Positions 32,309 through 41,894 of a stretch of 64,000 nt of DNA are shown here, one piece after another. A program made the position numbers and the translations under genes. The first letter of the stretch is position 1; each line of letters starts with the position of its first letter. The notes below the pieces were generated by a model, which did no database searches, was not told where the DNA came from, and saw only the letters and a program-made list of their open reading frames with translations. The DNA is from Microbacterium halimionae (lineage in GTDB: Bacteria > Actinomycetota > Actinomycetes > Actinomycetales > Microbacteriaceae): assembly GCF_011761265.1 (NCBI RefSeq), contig NZ_JAAOZB010000002.1:62001-126000 (forward strand), in the 5' to 3' direction.

Positions 32309-33226
32309 GTGGCCGCCGTTCTCGCTGTCGTAGTGGCGGCGCTGTGCTTTGGAACGACGGGCACAGCACAAGCCCTTGCCGGCGTTGACGCGTCGCCTTT
32401 TGCTGTGGGCGCTGCGCGCATCCTCATCGGCGGCGGGATGCTCGGGCTCATTGCCCTGGCAACGCAAAAGCGTGCGAACGCGCGCGCGGCGGCAGCCCCA
32501 GCACGCCTCACGCGGGAGACTGCGATCCTTGTCGCGGTGGGGGCCGTTGGGGTTCTCGCATACCAACCCGCGTTTTTTCTCGGCACCCGAACAAACGGTG
32601 TGGCCATCGGCACCGTCGTCGCGCTCGGCTCGGCGCCGGTGATCACTGGCATACTCGATGCCCTGATCCGCCGCCGACGTCCCACCATGGGATGGGCTCT
32701 GGCGACCGCACTCGCCGTGATCGGCGTGGCACTCGTTGGGGGGCTCGTGGGTGGAGGCTCAGCGGTCGCGATCGATCCATTAGGGCTTGCCGCCTCAGTG
32801 GGAGCCGGCGCTTCGTACGCCGCCTATGCGCTCACGAGCAAGGCTCTTCTTGACTGCGGGTGGCGTTCGCTCGATGCGATGGGTGCGCTTTTCGGTACAG
32901 CGGCTGTCGTGAGTGTTCCGGTATTGCTCATCGGGGGAACGGACTGGTTACTGACCCCCGCAGGGCTCGCGCTTGCGCTCTGGCTCGGTGTCGTGACGAC
33001 CGCGATCGCTTATGCACTCTTCGGGTGGGGTCTTTCGCGACTGACCGCACCGACGGTTGCAACGCTGACGCTCGCAGAGCCGTTGACGGCGACCCTGCTC
33101 GGTATCGGCGTACTCGGTGAGCGCCTCACGGCTTCGGCCGCTGCGGGGCTTGTGGTGTTGGCATCCGCTCTCGTTCTCGTCTCGCTGTCGTCGCGCCCTA
33201 GGAAACAGCCAGAATTCTCGCGTTGA
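32309..33226 (+). CDS. EamA/DMT-family permease
   Basis: 305-residue membrane protein with ten hydrophobic segments arranged as two EamA repeats (about 1-140 and 155-295), the drug/metabolite transporter fold. The second repeat ends with the typical A-E-P-L-T-A-T-L-L-G-I-G-V-L-G-E-R-L helix. Such permeases export amino acids or other metabolites; substrate unknown. GTG start 32309, nine bases after the kinase gene, so probably the same operon. Its end overlaps the convergent cellulase-like gene by 29 bases. Confidence 0.85.
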   Translation: MAAVLAVVVAALCFGTTGTAQALAGVDASPFAVGAARILIGGGMLGLIALATQKRANARAAAAPARLTRETAILVAVGAVGVLAYQPAFFLGTRTNGVAIGTVVALGSAPVITGILDALIRRRRPTMGWALATALAVIGVALVGGLVGGGSAVAIDPLGLAASVGAGASYAAYALTSKALLDCGWRSLDAMGALFGTAAVVSVPVLLIGGTDWLLTPAGLALALWLGVVTTAIAYALFGWGLSRLTAPTVATLTLAEPLTATLLGIGVLGERLTASAAAGLVVLASALVLVSLSSRPRKQPEFSR

Positions 33227-34499
33227 GAGCGGATTGCCACTCGCGAAGCTGCCACATTGGATGATGAGGCGCCGCGTTTGAACACAGCACGACGCCCCAC
33301 ACGCCGTTGTCGAGTGCGGTCTGAATGCCGTGTTCGGCAAGCGCGCGCCCGGTCTCGCCCTCTTCAAAGTTGCCGCCAAGCGGCGTGTAGCCCACCCATC
33401 CTTCGCCGATGATCGCTGGCACTTGTTGCCAGCGGGCCCAGGCGGCGATCGCGATCGTCCGGGAGGCGATTTCGCGCATCATGACGTGCTCGTACGGCGG
33501 ATAGTGCTCGTCGAGCCAGTCGTCCCACGCGGCGGGGTCTACCCAGTCGTAGCCATAGATCATCTGGTCGGTGACAACGGTTGCGCGGTACTTCCATTCC
33601 GCCGCCCGTCCGTACTCCGAGACCCCGGGTGCATCGACTCGCAGCAGAGCATGCAGCGCAGCATTGGGAAACTTATTGCTTCCCTCGGAGCGAATATCTA
33701 CGATCCGTTGCAGCTCGTCGAGCACGCCATAGCTGTAGACGTGGAATTGTGCCGCGCCCAGCCCGTCAGGCACGCGGTGCATCGCAAGGTGTGGTGGCTT
33801 GCCGTAACTCGCCGTGACGAGCAGGTCAGAATGCTGCTCCCTCAGCCAGGAGACCTGTTCGGCGCCGCCCTCTTCGAGCGCCGGCAGGATTGAAAAGTCG
33901 ACCTCGTTGTGTACCTCGACGAGGGCGATGCGCGAGCGATGACCGTGCACCGTGAGCCACGCGATCATTCGATTCCACGCGGCAGCGAGCACGCGGTAAC
34001 GCTCGTTGAGGGGCACTGCATCGATTGCTTCGAACCACTCCGGCGACTCCGCGAACGCCGTCGACTGTTGATACTCCCAACTCGCCAACACGATGACCAT
34101 GTTGTGCTCCCTGGCGGCGTCGAACAGAGTCAGAAGCCGCGAGGCGACATCGATGCGGTAGCCGCCCGGAGCGTTGTACCAGCGCGTGCGTTGACCGAAG
34201 TATCCGCCGCTGGGAGCGGCTCCCAGGCCCTCGATAGCGAGAGAGGTAGCGTCAAGGTCGAGGCCACCAAAGAGCAACAGGGGAGCCGCACACACGCGAA
34301 TGGTGTTGTAGCCGAGAGACGCTGCGTCAGCGACCGCCGCGGCAATGTCTTCGTAGGGCTCACCGGGGCCCGCTTGGGTGTACCACGAGAAATCCCACAG
34401 CGTGATCGTGAGCCGCTGCGGAAGGTGAGCCGGCACCTCGCCCGTCAGTGCCGATTCGTCGTGGGCGGTTGTTCCCGCACCGAGGTAGCGCTCAGTCAC
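33198..34499 (-). CDS. Cellulase-like glycoside hydrolase (TIM-barrel)
   Basis: 433-residue protein without signal peptide that matches the cellulase-like family found in actinobacterial carbohydrate loci. The opening L-T-I-T-L-W-D-F-S-W-Y strand, the N-T-I-R-V strand, the candidate acid/base E199 in E-V-H-N-E, and candidate nucleophile E366 in G-E-G-W-V-G fit a clan-A TIM barrel. A conserved D-Q-M-I-Y-G-Y-D-W region lies between them. GTG 34499 overlaps the DUF5107 stop in a GTGA, so the two are cotranscribed and translationally coupled; they probably act on the same glycan. Cytosolic localisation suggests a transported oligosaccharide as substrate. Specificity unknown. Confidence 0.78.
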   Translation of the reverse strand: MTERYLGAGTTAHDESALTGEVPAHLPQRLTITLWDFSWYTQAGPGEPYEDIAAAVADAASLGYNTIRVCAAPLLLFGGLDLDATSLAIEGLGAAPSGGYFGQRTRWYNAPGGYRIDVASRLLTLFDAAREHNMVIVLASWEYQQSTAFAESPEWFEAIDAVPLNERYRVLAAAWNRMIAWLTVHGHRSRIALVEVHNEVDFSILPALEEGGAEQVSWLREQHSDLLVTASYGKPPHLAMHRVPDGLGAAQFHVYSYGVLDELQRIVDIRSEGSNKFPNAALHALLRVDAPGVSEYGRAAEWKYRATVVTDQMIYGYDWVDPAAWDDWLDEHYPPYEHVMMREIASRTIAIAAWARWQQVPAIIGEGWVGYTPLGGNFEEGETGRALAEHGIQTALDNGVWGVVLCSNAAPHHPMWQLREWQSALNARILAVS

Positions 34500-37400
34500 G
34501 ATGTCATCCTCTCGCGTCGGCGACGCCCGTCTGTGGCAAGCGACTCAAGGTGCGTGGCCTTGGCGTCGCGCCCGGCGGCAGTGTCAGTGTCGAAGAGGGT
34601 GAGCGCGGGGAGCGACGTCGCGAAGTAGTCGACAGGGTCGGGGTCTTGGCGAAGAGCAACAGCGCGTTCAACCAGTGCTGTGAACGCGGCATCCGCTTCG
34701 GTCAGTTCACCGAGGTGCAGGTGAGCGATACCGCGCCAGTAGGTTGCGTCGTCTGCCGGGCGAGGCGCTACAGCAAGTGGTGTCGGCGTCACGGCCTGAC
34801 GCCAAGCTTTGCGGGCCGCGCCTGGGTTGCCCGCTTCGTGAAGTGCCTCGCCCCACACCACAGCGCGTTCGACGGGTGGCTCTGCCGGATGCCGCCCCTC
34901 ACCAAAGTGCGCGGGAGGTGTAAACCCCGACTCGAGCAGGTCGGCGGCCGCGTGCGGGTCTGTCTGAATGAGCTGTCGTGCGAGAGCAACAGCTGCGCGA
35001 TCGAACGCCGCGATCACTCGGCCTTCGCCACCCTCGAACGGGCGGAAGCTGCGAGTCCTCAAAATATGCCAGGCCTCGTCGGCTCGGCCGGCGTCAAGAA
35101 GCAGCGTGACGTGGCGGAGAGCGAGATCGTCTCGGCGCGCCAGCAGTTCTGGCGTCTGCTCGAGTATCGCGAGCCGATCGGATGCTGACACTCCGCTCCG
35201 GACCGACAGCTCATCGCGCTCGAAGACGAGCCGCGCATCTGAGCGAAGGGTCAGTGCGTGCGCGAGAGCTCGGTCTGCAGCATCCGTGTCGTTTTCTGCT
35301 GCGACCGCGTTGATCGCGAAATTTCGCCAGACAACTGGGTCGTCTGATCCACTCTCGGTTGCTGCCCGCAGCATCTCAAGCGCATCGCTGGGACGACCGG
35401 CATCCGTCAGCCACATACCGAGGAGTCCGCGAGCGACGTGGTCGTTGGGGTTGGCTCTGACGGCTGCTGTGAGCGCATCGAACTGGTCGAGCCCCGCAGG
35501 AAAAGCGAGCGCGGACGAAACTGTCTGAGCGGCAGCGCGCTCGGCCGCGGCCGCGCTTTCGTCGCCCGCGCGCCCATGCCAGAGAGCCCGGAGATAGTGG
35601 CGAAGGGGCCCCGCCAGGCCAAAACCCTTCTGGCCCTCGTCGTTCGTGACGTCTGTAGCAGTGAAAGACCATCGGTAGAGACCAGCGCGGGCGAACTCTG
35701 CCCCGATGTCGAGCTGTGTGCGCGCATCGCGGGTGAGCGCGCCGCCGCTGAGCACGACATGTGCGGGGTCGAGCGGATCGGCGGCGATAAGCGCTTCGAA
35801 GAGCCGCTGCGCTGTGGCGGGGTCGCCGGCTTCTGCGGTTGCGAACGCTACAAGGCGCCGCGCTTCGGGTACCGCGCCGGCGTCAGATGCGAGAACACGA
35901 GCCCGTTCTGGATCGTGCTTTCGCTGCGCGAGACGTGCCCGCGCGAGAGATGCCGGGCCGTGCCACGCGGCATTCCACCGGGCCTTCGCAAACCAGTTTT
36001 CGGCGCTTTCGAGGTCATCCAGGCGTTCAAAAACGAGACCCAACAGGTATGCCGTCTCACCGTCGCGAGGATTGAGGTTTCGCCGCGTGAGGCGCGTCAT
36101 CGCGCGCTCGAGCACATCGCGTGCGAGTGCGTACTCACCACGGGCGAGGTGCCATGCTCCGAGTGCGGTCGCTGCGCGCGAATCGGCCGGATCGTGGTGG
36201 AGTGCTTCGCGGAGGTACGGGATAGGTGAACGTGTCGGGTGCCGGTACTGGGTCAGGTGAGTCGCCGTGAGTACGAGCTCGTCGGTCGATGCGATCTCGT
36301 TCGGTGTAGGCGGTGCCGTGGCCGCCCATGGTTCTTCAGCGGGGGCTCGGCGCGGTATCCACTCCGCAAGCACGCGTTCGCCGACTGACACCCACACGCG
36401 CAGTTCACTTTCGTCGACGGCGCTGTCGACGGTGCCGTCAACAATGAGTTCGCAGGGCAGGCTTGGTCCGAGATCGCCTGTCCACTGTGCGACCACCACT
36501 CCGGCGCGCGAGACACTGACCTTCGCGTGAGTGTGGGGTGCGGTGGCGATGACACCCACACGGATTTTGCTGACCGCGTCGGTGTCGTCGTGACGCACGG
36601 AGATTGCGGCATTCGTCGTTGCCTGACGGGCTGGTCCGATGTTGTGAATCGGGTACCAGAATTGGCTGAAGCTCTTGGTCTCTCCGGGCATCAGCCAGCT
36701 GAAATCGGGTTGGTTGTCGGTGTAGACCCCCGCCATAAGTTCGACGTACGGTCCGTCGTTGTCGGTGAGCTGGTCATCCCACGCGCGACCGATGGCACCG
36801 TTGCCCCACGTCCACTGTTTCTTGCCGGGGGAGAGCGCGCGATCCGCCCAGTGCACGAAACCAGCATCGGCCGTGTGATCGTAGCCGCCGAAGAACTCGT
36901 CGGTCGTGTCGGTGATCATGTACGACGTCGGCACCGGAATGTTGCCATAGAAATCAATGCGGTCAGCGTTCAGTTTCTCGCTTGCGAGCGCGGGGTAGTC
37001 GACGCCGTAATACTGTCTGTCGGCTCGTGGAAACGCTGTGATGGCGCGGCGCGCGTGGTCGGCAACGTATGCCACATCATCGGGAAAGAACGACTGGTAC
37101 TTTTCGTGCGATCGTGCCGCCACATTTGCCCACCACAGAAAGGTCTGCGGCAGATCGGTGCGGTTGTGCAGATGAGCTTCGGCTTCGATGAGTGACGAAC
37201 CGGGGCGCAGACGGATGCCGTGCACCCCGCGCATGCGCTGGAGGGGATCGAAGTCGCTGTGCCAGACGACGACAGCGCCATCGTCTTCTCGCTCGATTCG
37301 TGCGTCTACCGGGAGGAACGTTGCGGGTCGGTGATGTTGGGGCCAATTGAACTCGACCCCGCCTGAAATCCAGGGGCCGGCGAGCCCGACGAGGGCGGGC

Positions 37401-37810
37401 TTTATGACGTTGTTGCGGTAGAAAAAGTCGTAACCCGTGGTCTTGTCATAGCCGATGTGAATACGTCCGCCGATCTCTGGCAGCAGCATGAGACGCACGT
37501 ACTCGTTCTCGAGGTGAATTGCCTGCCATTGCCGTGGTGCTTTCGCGTCTTCGACGCTGTCGATCATCGGCAGCGGATACACCTTGCCGCTTGATCCCTG
37601 GTACACGCGGCGATCAAGGAACAACGGATACTCATCAGGCGCACCGACCTCGTATGTGTCGATCGTGACGGGTTCACTCCAGCAGGCAACTCCTCCGGCG
37701 AAGAGAATGTCGCGCTGAGCGGCGGGAGCGTCAGGTAGATGGATGCGGCTCGGGGCCTCGTTGTCGCGGGTCACTCGAAAACCGTACGCGCGCATAGCGG
37801 CGGAATCCAT
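34496..37810 (-). CDS. DUF5107 and TPR-repeat protein of the carbohydrate locus
   Basis: Very large (1104 residues) cytosolic-looking protein. The N-terminal third to half (about 25-400) matches DUF5107, with conserved G-G-R-I-H-I-G-Y-D, G-V-E-F-N-W-P-Q-H-H-R, and the W-W-A-N-V-A aromatic region; its fold resembles sugar mutarotase/GH-like beta-sandwiches. The rest (about 530-1100) is a chain of TPR-like helical repeats (for example A-A-T-A-L-G-A-W-H-L-A-R-G-E-Y). Such proteins occur beside glycoside hydrolases, but no reaction is established. I took ATG 37810; ATG 37795 is an alternative. Followed directly by the cellulase-like gene and divergent from the AraC regulator. Confidence 0.82.
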   Translation of the reverse strand: MDSAAMRAYGFRVTRDNEAPSRIHLPDAPAAQRDILFAGGVACWSEPVTIDTYEVGAPDEYPLFLDRRVYQGSSGKVYPLPMIDSVEDAKAPRQWQAIHLENEYVRLMLLPEIGGRIHIGYDKTTGYDFFYRNNVIKPALVGLAGPWISGGVEFNWPQHHRPATFLPVDARIEREDDGAVVVWHSDFDPLQRMRGVHGIRLRPGSSLIEAEAHLHNRTDLPQTFLWWANVAARSHEKYQSFFPDDVAYVADHARRAITAFPRADRQYYGVDYPALASEKLNADRIDFYGNIPVPTSYMITDTTDEFFGGYDHTADAGFVHWADRALSPGKKQWTWGNGAIGRAWDDQLTDNDGPYVELMAGVYTDNQPDFSWLMPGETKSFSQFWYPIHNIGPARQATTNAAISVRHDDTDAVSKIRVGVIATAPHTHAKVSVSRAGVVVAQWTGDLGPSLPCELIVDGTVDSAVDESELRVWVSVGERVLAEWIPRRAPAEEPWAATAPPTPNEIASTDELVLTATHLTQYRHPTRSPIPYLREALHHDPADSRAATALGAWHLARGEYALARDVLERAMTRLTRRNLNPRDGETAYLLGLVFERLDDLESAENWFAKARWNAAWHGPASLARARLAQRKHDPERARVLASDAGAVPEARRLVAFATAEAGDPATAQRLFEALIAADPLDPAHVVLSGGALTRDARTQLDIGAEFARAGLYRWSFTATDVTNDEGQKGFGLAGPLRHYLRALWHGRAGDESAAAAERAAAQTVSSALAFPAGLDQFDALTAAVRANPNDHVARGLLGMWLTDAGRPSDALEMLRAATESGSDDPVVWRNFAINAVAAENDTDAADRALAHALTLRSDARLVFERDELSVRSGVSASDRLAILEQTPELLARRDDLALRHVTLLLDAGRADEAWHILRTRSFRPFEGGEGRVIAAFDRAAVALARQLIQTDPHAAADLLESGFTPPAHFGEGRHPAEPPVERAVVWGEALHEAGNPGAARKAWRQAVTPTPLAVAPRPADDATYWRGIAHLHLGELTEADAAFTALVERAVALRQDPDPVDYFATSLPALTLFDTDTAAGRDAKATHLESLATDGRRRRERMTS

Positions 37811-37836
37811 AGGCGATCTGTGTGCGAAGCTGGACA

Positions 37837-37846
37837 ATTCTATGAT
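37837..37846. promoter_or_regulatory. Overlapping divergent -10 boxes (DUF5107 / AraC)
   Basis: On the - strand TAGAAT (37842-37837) and on the + strand TATGAT (37841-37846) overlap by two bases. They would serve the DUF5107 operon and the AraC gene. Overlap of this kind means one regulator could control both directions. Confidence 0.45.
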
Positions 37847-37868
37847 CGCCGTGTGTCAGGATGTTGAG

Positions 37869-38732
37869 ATGGAACGCGCGGATGGGTTCGAGCACGAGCG
37901 ACTCAGTGTGGTGCCGCGGCCTCTCGTCGAAGCGGCGCTGACGAGACCCGTGACGAAGCGGTTGGTCGTCACTGACGCCGGTTACTTTCCGCGGGCACAG
38001 GGTCATGGCCGACACCGCAACCACGGCGTTCGCGAAACGATTGTGATCGTGTGCGTTGCGGGTTCGGGGTGGGTGGAGGCTGCCGGTGTGCGCACCCGGG
38101 TCGGTTCGTCGACCGCCATCGTCATTCCGGCCGGACTCGCTCATTCATACGGTGCTGATTCGAACGAGCCCTGGACGATCTGGTGGTGTCACGTGCGGGG
38201 GAGTGACGTCCCTGAGCTCGTGGATGCCGCGGGCATTCGTTCCGATCGGCTGACGCTTTCGCTCCGCTCAGTCGAAAAAGTCACGGCCCTCCTCGATGAG
38301 ATTTCTGTTGCGCTCTCGCGCGACACGACACCGGCACGTCTCACGCTCACAGCAGGAATTGGCTGGCGACTTCTTGCGCAGCTTGCGGTAGACCGTTTGC
38401 TTCCAGAAGAAGGAACACCGGTGCAACGCGTCATGCGATACCTGGAGGAACGAGTTGACGGCCGTGTGCAGGTGGGCGAACTTGCCGCCATGGTAGGAGT
38501 TTCGTCGTCGCACTTGGCAGCGCTGTTTCGCGACGCCACCGGCGGCGGTGTGCTTGCCCACCACAACGCGCTCAAGATGGCGAAAGCTCGAGTGTTGCTC
38601 GACACATCCACACTCACGGTTGCTGAGATCGGGCGCCAAGTGGGGATCGACGACGCGTTTTACTTTTCGCGACAGTTTCGTCGCGTGCACGGCATGAGCC
38701 CGCGGGCCTACCGCGACACCCGCAAGGGTTGA
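37869..38732 (+). CDS. AraC-family transcriptional regulator
   Basis: 287-residue regulator. The N-terminal half is a cupin-like sugar-sensing domain (about 20-130: R-x-x-G-V-R-E-T-I-V-I-V-C-V, then V-G-S-S-T-A-I-V-I-P-A-G-L-A-H). The C-terminal 100 residues carry the two AraC helix-turn-helix motifs, including L-A-A-M-V-G-V-S-S-S-H-L-A-A-L-F and V-A-E-I-G-R-Q-V-G-I-D-D-A-F-Y-F-S-R-Q-F-R-R, ending in the standard P-R-A-Y-R. ATG 37869 follows AGGA. It is divergent from DUF5107/cellulase-like and upstream of GH35, so it probably activates both in response to a sugar. Confidence 0.9.
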   Translation: MERADGFEHERLSVVPRPLVEAALTRPVTKRLVVTDAGYFPRAQGHGRHRNHGVRETIVIVCVAGSGWVEAAGVRTRVGSSTAIVIPAGLAHSYGADSNEPWTIWWCHVRGSDVPELVDAAGIRSDRLTLSLRSVEKVTALLDEISVALSRDTTPARLTLTAGIGWRLLAQLAVDRLLPEEGTPVQRVMRYLEERVDGRVQVGELAAMVGVSSSHLAALFRDATGGGVLAHHNALKMAKARVLLDTSTLTVAEIGRQVGIDDAFYFSRQFRRVHGMSPRAYRDTRKG

Positions 38733-38862
38733 GCGTTGACCCGATGCGGGAGGTTCGTCGCTTTGTCCATGTCGATACGCGCATATGGCATTGGGGATGC
38801 CGCTGCCGCGGGCTAGCGTGATGCTCGCCAACAGCGTGGTGCCGAGCAGGAAGTGTGAGCTA

Positions 38863-41130
38863 GTGATTACTCGAACACGAGTGCAAGCGTGGGATGCCCC
38901 CGAGACGATGCCCGGGATGGCTGATCCTGGAGCTGATCCACGCATCGCTGTCACCTCTCGGTGTGTGTCCCGCGACGGGCGTGGGTGGATTCCGGCATCG
39001 GGTGAGATTCACTATTCGCGGGTTGACCGTGAGCGGTGGCGTGAGCGCTTGTTGCTCATGCGAGCCGGCGGCATCGACGTCATCTCGACCTATGTGATCT
39101 GGATTCACCATGAGACCGAGCGTGGTGAATCGAGTTTCTCGGGAAACCTCGACATCGCGGCTTTCGTCGAATTGTGCGCCGAGCTCGATCTGCCCGTCAT
39201 CGTTCGCATCGGTCCCTGGGTGCATGGTGAAGTGCGCAACGGCGGCCTCCCCGACTGGGTGCAGGGCGCGAACGTTCGACACCGCACGAACGACCCCGAT
39301 TACCTTGCGATGGTGCGGGAGTGGTTCGCCAAGCTCGGCGCTGAGCTTTCGCCACTGTGCACTGCGACGGGCTCGATTATCGGCATCCAGATCGAGAACG
39401 AGCTCTACGACCAGCCGGAGCATCTGCGCACCCTCAAGCAGATGGCGATTGAGTCGGGCATGACCGCTCCGATATACACGGCGACAGCGTGGGGCGGTGC
39501 GGATCTGCCGGGCAACGAGTTCGTTCCGCTCTACTCGGGCTATGGTGACGGATTTTGGACGGATGCCGCGGCTCCCTGGGACGCCACCTTTCGGCAGCAC
39601 TTCTTTTTTTCGGATCAGTGGGATGACCCGGGTGTCGGCGCCGACGTCCGAGATGTTGCACACAGCGGCGTCGCGCCGGATGTGATTGCTACTTTGCCCC
39701 GAAATGAGGCTTTCCCACCCGCGACGTGTGAACTTGGCGGAGGGATGGCGACGACCTATCACCGCCGAGTCGTGCCCTCGGGTGCTGACATCGCCGCCGT
39801 GACGAATGCGAAGCTCGGAAGCGGCTCGATGTGGCAGGGCTACTACATGTACGCCGGTGGCATGAACCCCGCGGCAAACCTGCAGGAGTCACATTCGACC
39901 GCTTACCCCAACGACCTTCCGCAGTTCGACTACGACTTTCATGCGGCGTTGGGGTCTGCGGGTGATCTCGCGTCCTCTCACGCGCCGCTTCGGCAGCAGC
40001 ACGCATTTCTTGCGGCGTTCGGTGAGCAACTTACCGACATGCCGGCTTCATTTCCTGATCAACTCCCCGCAGACCTCGACGACGCGACGACGCCGCGATG
40101 GGCTGTGCGCGCCCACGGCGGTCGGGGTTTCATCTTCATCAATTGGCACCAGCCTCACATTCCGCTGCCAGATCTTCCGGACGTTGAGTTCGTTGTGGAG
40201 ACGTCCGCGGGTGCTGTGACGCCCGGCGATGGCGAGATCGCCATCGCGGCAGGCACGATCGCACGCTGGCCGTTCGGGCTCGAGGTTGGTGGCGTACCGA
40301 TTCGATGGGCGACTGGATCCGTGCTGACCCTGCTCGACGAAAACGACGATGATGCCATGCTTGTTTTGATGGCAGACGGCCGTGACCGCGACGTGTTGAT
40401 TGCGACCGGCGGAACAACGTCGACTGTGCACCGGGTAGACGCCGAACGCGGAGGTCGAATCGTGATCGAAGACGGTGACTCCCGGGCCGCGGTGCTCGTG
40501 TTGGGCGTGCAGGATGCCGCCCGAGCATGGGTTTTCGAAGGAGCGACGAGGCGGCTTGTGCTCAGTGACGAACCCGTCTGGATCGATCAGGAGCAGATTG
40601 TCTGCCGTTCAGCAAAGCTCCCGCGGGTTCGTGAATGGCTGGGCGATGGGTGGCATGATTTGTCGCTAGAAGCGGACGCGATTGGTGCTGGCGAACGCGG
40701 CGTTTCAGCGACGGTGGTTGCAGGCGGCCGTAAGCCGCGTGCAACCTATGGCGCGTACAACGGACGCGCGTCTGCTCCGGGGGCGTCGAGCATCGCTGAA
40801 GGTGCACGTGTCTTTCAGCTTGGCGATGTCGGTCTTGAGCAGCCGGGTCTTCGGCGAGTACTTCGTGTCTCGTGGGCGGGAGATATTGCTGAGCTTGCCG
40901 TTGACGGTGTCGTGGTGGCCGATCGATTCTGGGATGGAACACCCTGGTCGGTGGATCTCGACTCGCTCGCGGGTGCTGAGGGCAGCGACGTGACGCTGCG
41001 TGTGCTTGCGCTGCATCCTGGTGCGTCGGTGCGACTGCCCGCGAGAGCCGAAGATCGCCGCCGATCATCGAGTGGTGCGCTTCTTGCCCTCGACAGCGTC
41101 GTGTTGGCCACGAGCACGCTCTGGTCGTAG
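38863..41130 (+). CDS. GH35-type beta-galactosidase
   Basis: 755-residue glycoside hydrolase of family GH35 without a signal peptide. The catalytic barrel is near the N-terminus: G-E-I-H-Y-S-R, Y-V-I-W-I-H-H-E, R-I-G-P-W-V-H-G-E-V-R-N-G-G-L-P-D-W, acid/base E180 in Q-I-E-N-E-L, and candidate nucleophile E290 in C-E-L-G-G-G-M. The second half is beta-sandwich. GTG 38863 is chosen because AGGAAG lies nine bases upstream; an ATG at 38785 would add 26 residues with no ribosome site. It probably releases terminal galactose from an imported oligosaccharide under control of the AraC protein 131 bases upstream. Confidence 0.87.
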   Translation: MITRTRVQAWDAPETMPGMADPGADPRIAVTSRCVSRDGRGWIPASGEIHYSRVDRERWRERLLLMRAGGIDVISTYVIWIHHETERGESSFSGNLDIAAFVELCAELDLPVIVRIGPWVHGEVRNGGLPDWVQGANVRHRTNDPDYLAMVREWFAKLGAELSPLCTATGSIIGIQIENELYDQPEHLRTLKQMAIESGMTAPIYTATAWGGADLPGNEFVPLYSGYGDGFWTDAAAPWDATFRQHFFFSDQWDDPGVGADVRDVAHSGVAPDVIATLPRNEAFPPATCELGGGMATTYHRRVVPSGADIAAVTNAKLGSGSMWQGYYMYAGGMNPAANLQESHSTAYPNDLPQFDYDFHAALGSAGDLASSHAPLRQQHAFLAAFGEQLTDMPASFPDQLPADLDDATTPRWAVRAHGGRGFIFINWHQPHIPLPDLPDVEFVVETSAGAVTPGDGEIAIAAGTIARWPFGLEVGGVPIRWATGSVLTLLDENDDDAMLVLMADGRDRDVLIATGGTTSTVHRVDAERGGRIVIEDGDSRAAVLVLGVQDAARAWVFEGATRRLVLSDEPVWIDQEQIVCRSAKLPRVREWLGDGWHDLSLEADAIGAGERGVSATVVAGGRKPRATYGAYNGRASAPGASSIAEGARVFQLGDVGLEQPGLRRVLRVSWAGDIAELAVDGVVVADRFWDGTPWSVDLDSLAGAEGSDVTLRVLALHPGASVRLPARAEDRRRSSSGALLALDSVVLATSTLWS

Positions 41131-41208
41131 CTCACTCACGACAAAGCAGGGGGAGACGGCACACGCTTCGAACCTGGCACACTTGCTGAAGAGAAAAGTG
41201 GGTGTGGC

Positions 41209-41889
41209 GTGGCGGATTGGCTCATAGTGATCGGCCTCGGGCTGACAGTCGCATTCACGACCGTCCCCATTGTCACGACGATTGTTGCCGTGGTGGGTGC
41301 ACGTTCGTCGGTTCCTGGTTGGTATCTGGCTGTCGGATACGGCGCGTGTCTTCTGATCGTCACTGTTCTTTTAGCGAGCGCGTTGCAGGCAGTGCATCTG
41401 CCGCGGGTCGATGACCCGGTGCTTCTTGGCACTGTCGAACTCGTCACCGGGTCTCTGCTCTGCGTCGTGGGCGCCATTCAGTTCTCGCGCACACGATCCG
41501 GCCCGCGGCGTCCATCGCGAATGATGTCGGCGATGCGAAACGTCAAGCCGTGGGTGGCGGTTGTCGTCGGGGTGAGCTTTCCGCTGCACCCGGAGGCGCT
41601 TCTGCTCGCTGCGACGGTCGCCACTCGCGTGCGTCACGCCGAGGTGACGTGGCCGATCGGCATCGTCATGGTGTTGCTTTTTGTCGTGCTGTCGATCTCG
41701 ACCGTGGTCGCAATAGCGGCGACCTATATGTCGGCGAGCAGCGGGATGCGTGAGCGCTTGGAGCGCTTGCAGGGCTGGATCGAGCGCGACTCAGCCGCGG
41801 TGATGTCGATCGTCGTCATCGTCGTCATCGTCGTGGGCGTGTTCGTCGTCCTCTTTGGCGCGAATACCCTCGGTTGGCTTCAGTTTTAG
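41209..41889 (+). CDS. GAP/Sap-type membrane protein (LysE-like, six helices)
   Basis: 226-residue membrane protein with six hydrophobic segments in the layout of the actinobacterial GAP family (mycobacterial Sap, sulfolipid-addressing protein), a branch near LysE exporters. A charged loop (about 95-110) separates helix 3 from the P-W-V-A-V-V-V-G-V-S-F helix; a valine/isoleucine-rich last helix comes from a short GTC/ATC repeat. GTG 41209 start, weak ribosome site. Function is uncertain. Ends five bases before the convergent LLM gene. Confidence 0.6.
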   Translation: MADWLIVIGLGLTVAFTTVPIVTTIVAVVGARSSVPGWYLAVGYGACLLIVTVLLASALQAVHLPRVDDPVLLGTVELVTGSLLCVVGAIQFSRTRSGPRRPSRMMSAMRNVKPWVAVVVGVSFPLHPEALLLAATVATRVRHAEVTWPIGIVMVLLFVVLSISTVVAIAATYMSASSGMRERLERLQGWIERDSAAVMSIVVIVVIVVGVFVVLFGANTLGWLQF

Positions 41890-41894
41890 CCCGC

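Noticed and set aside
37743..37868. Upstream extension of the AraC gene
   Set aside because: It would overlap the DUF5107 start and the divergent promoters. ATG 37869 has an AGGA ribosome site and gives the normal family length.
41809..41832. GTC/ATC microrepeat inside the GAP-type membrane-protein gene
   Set aside because: Encodes an ordinary Val/Ile transmembrane helix; no sign of phase variation.
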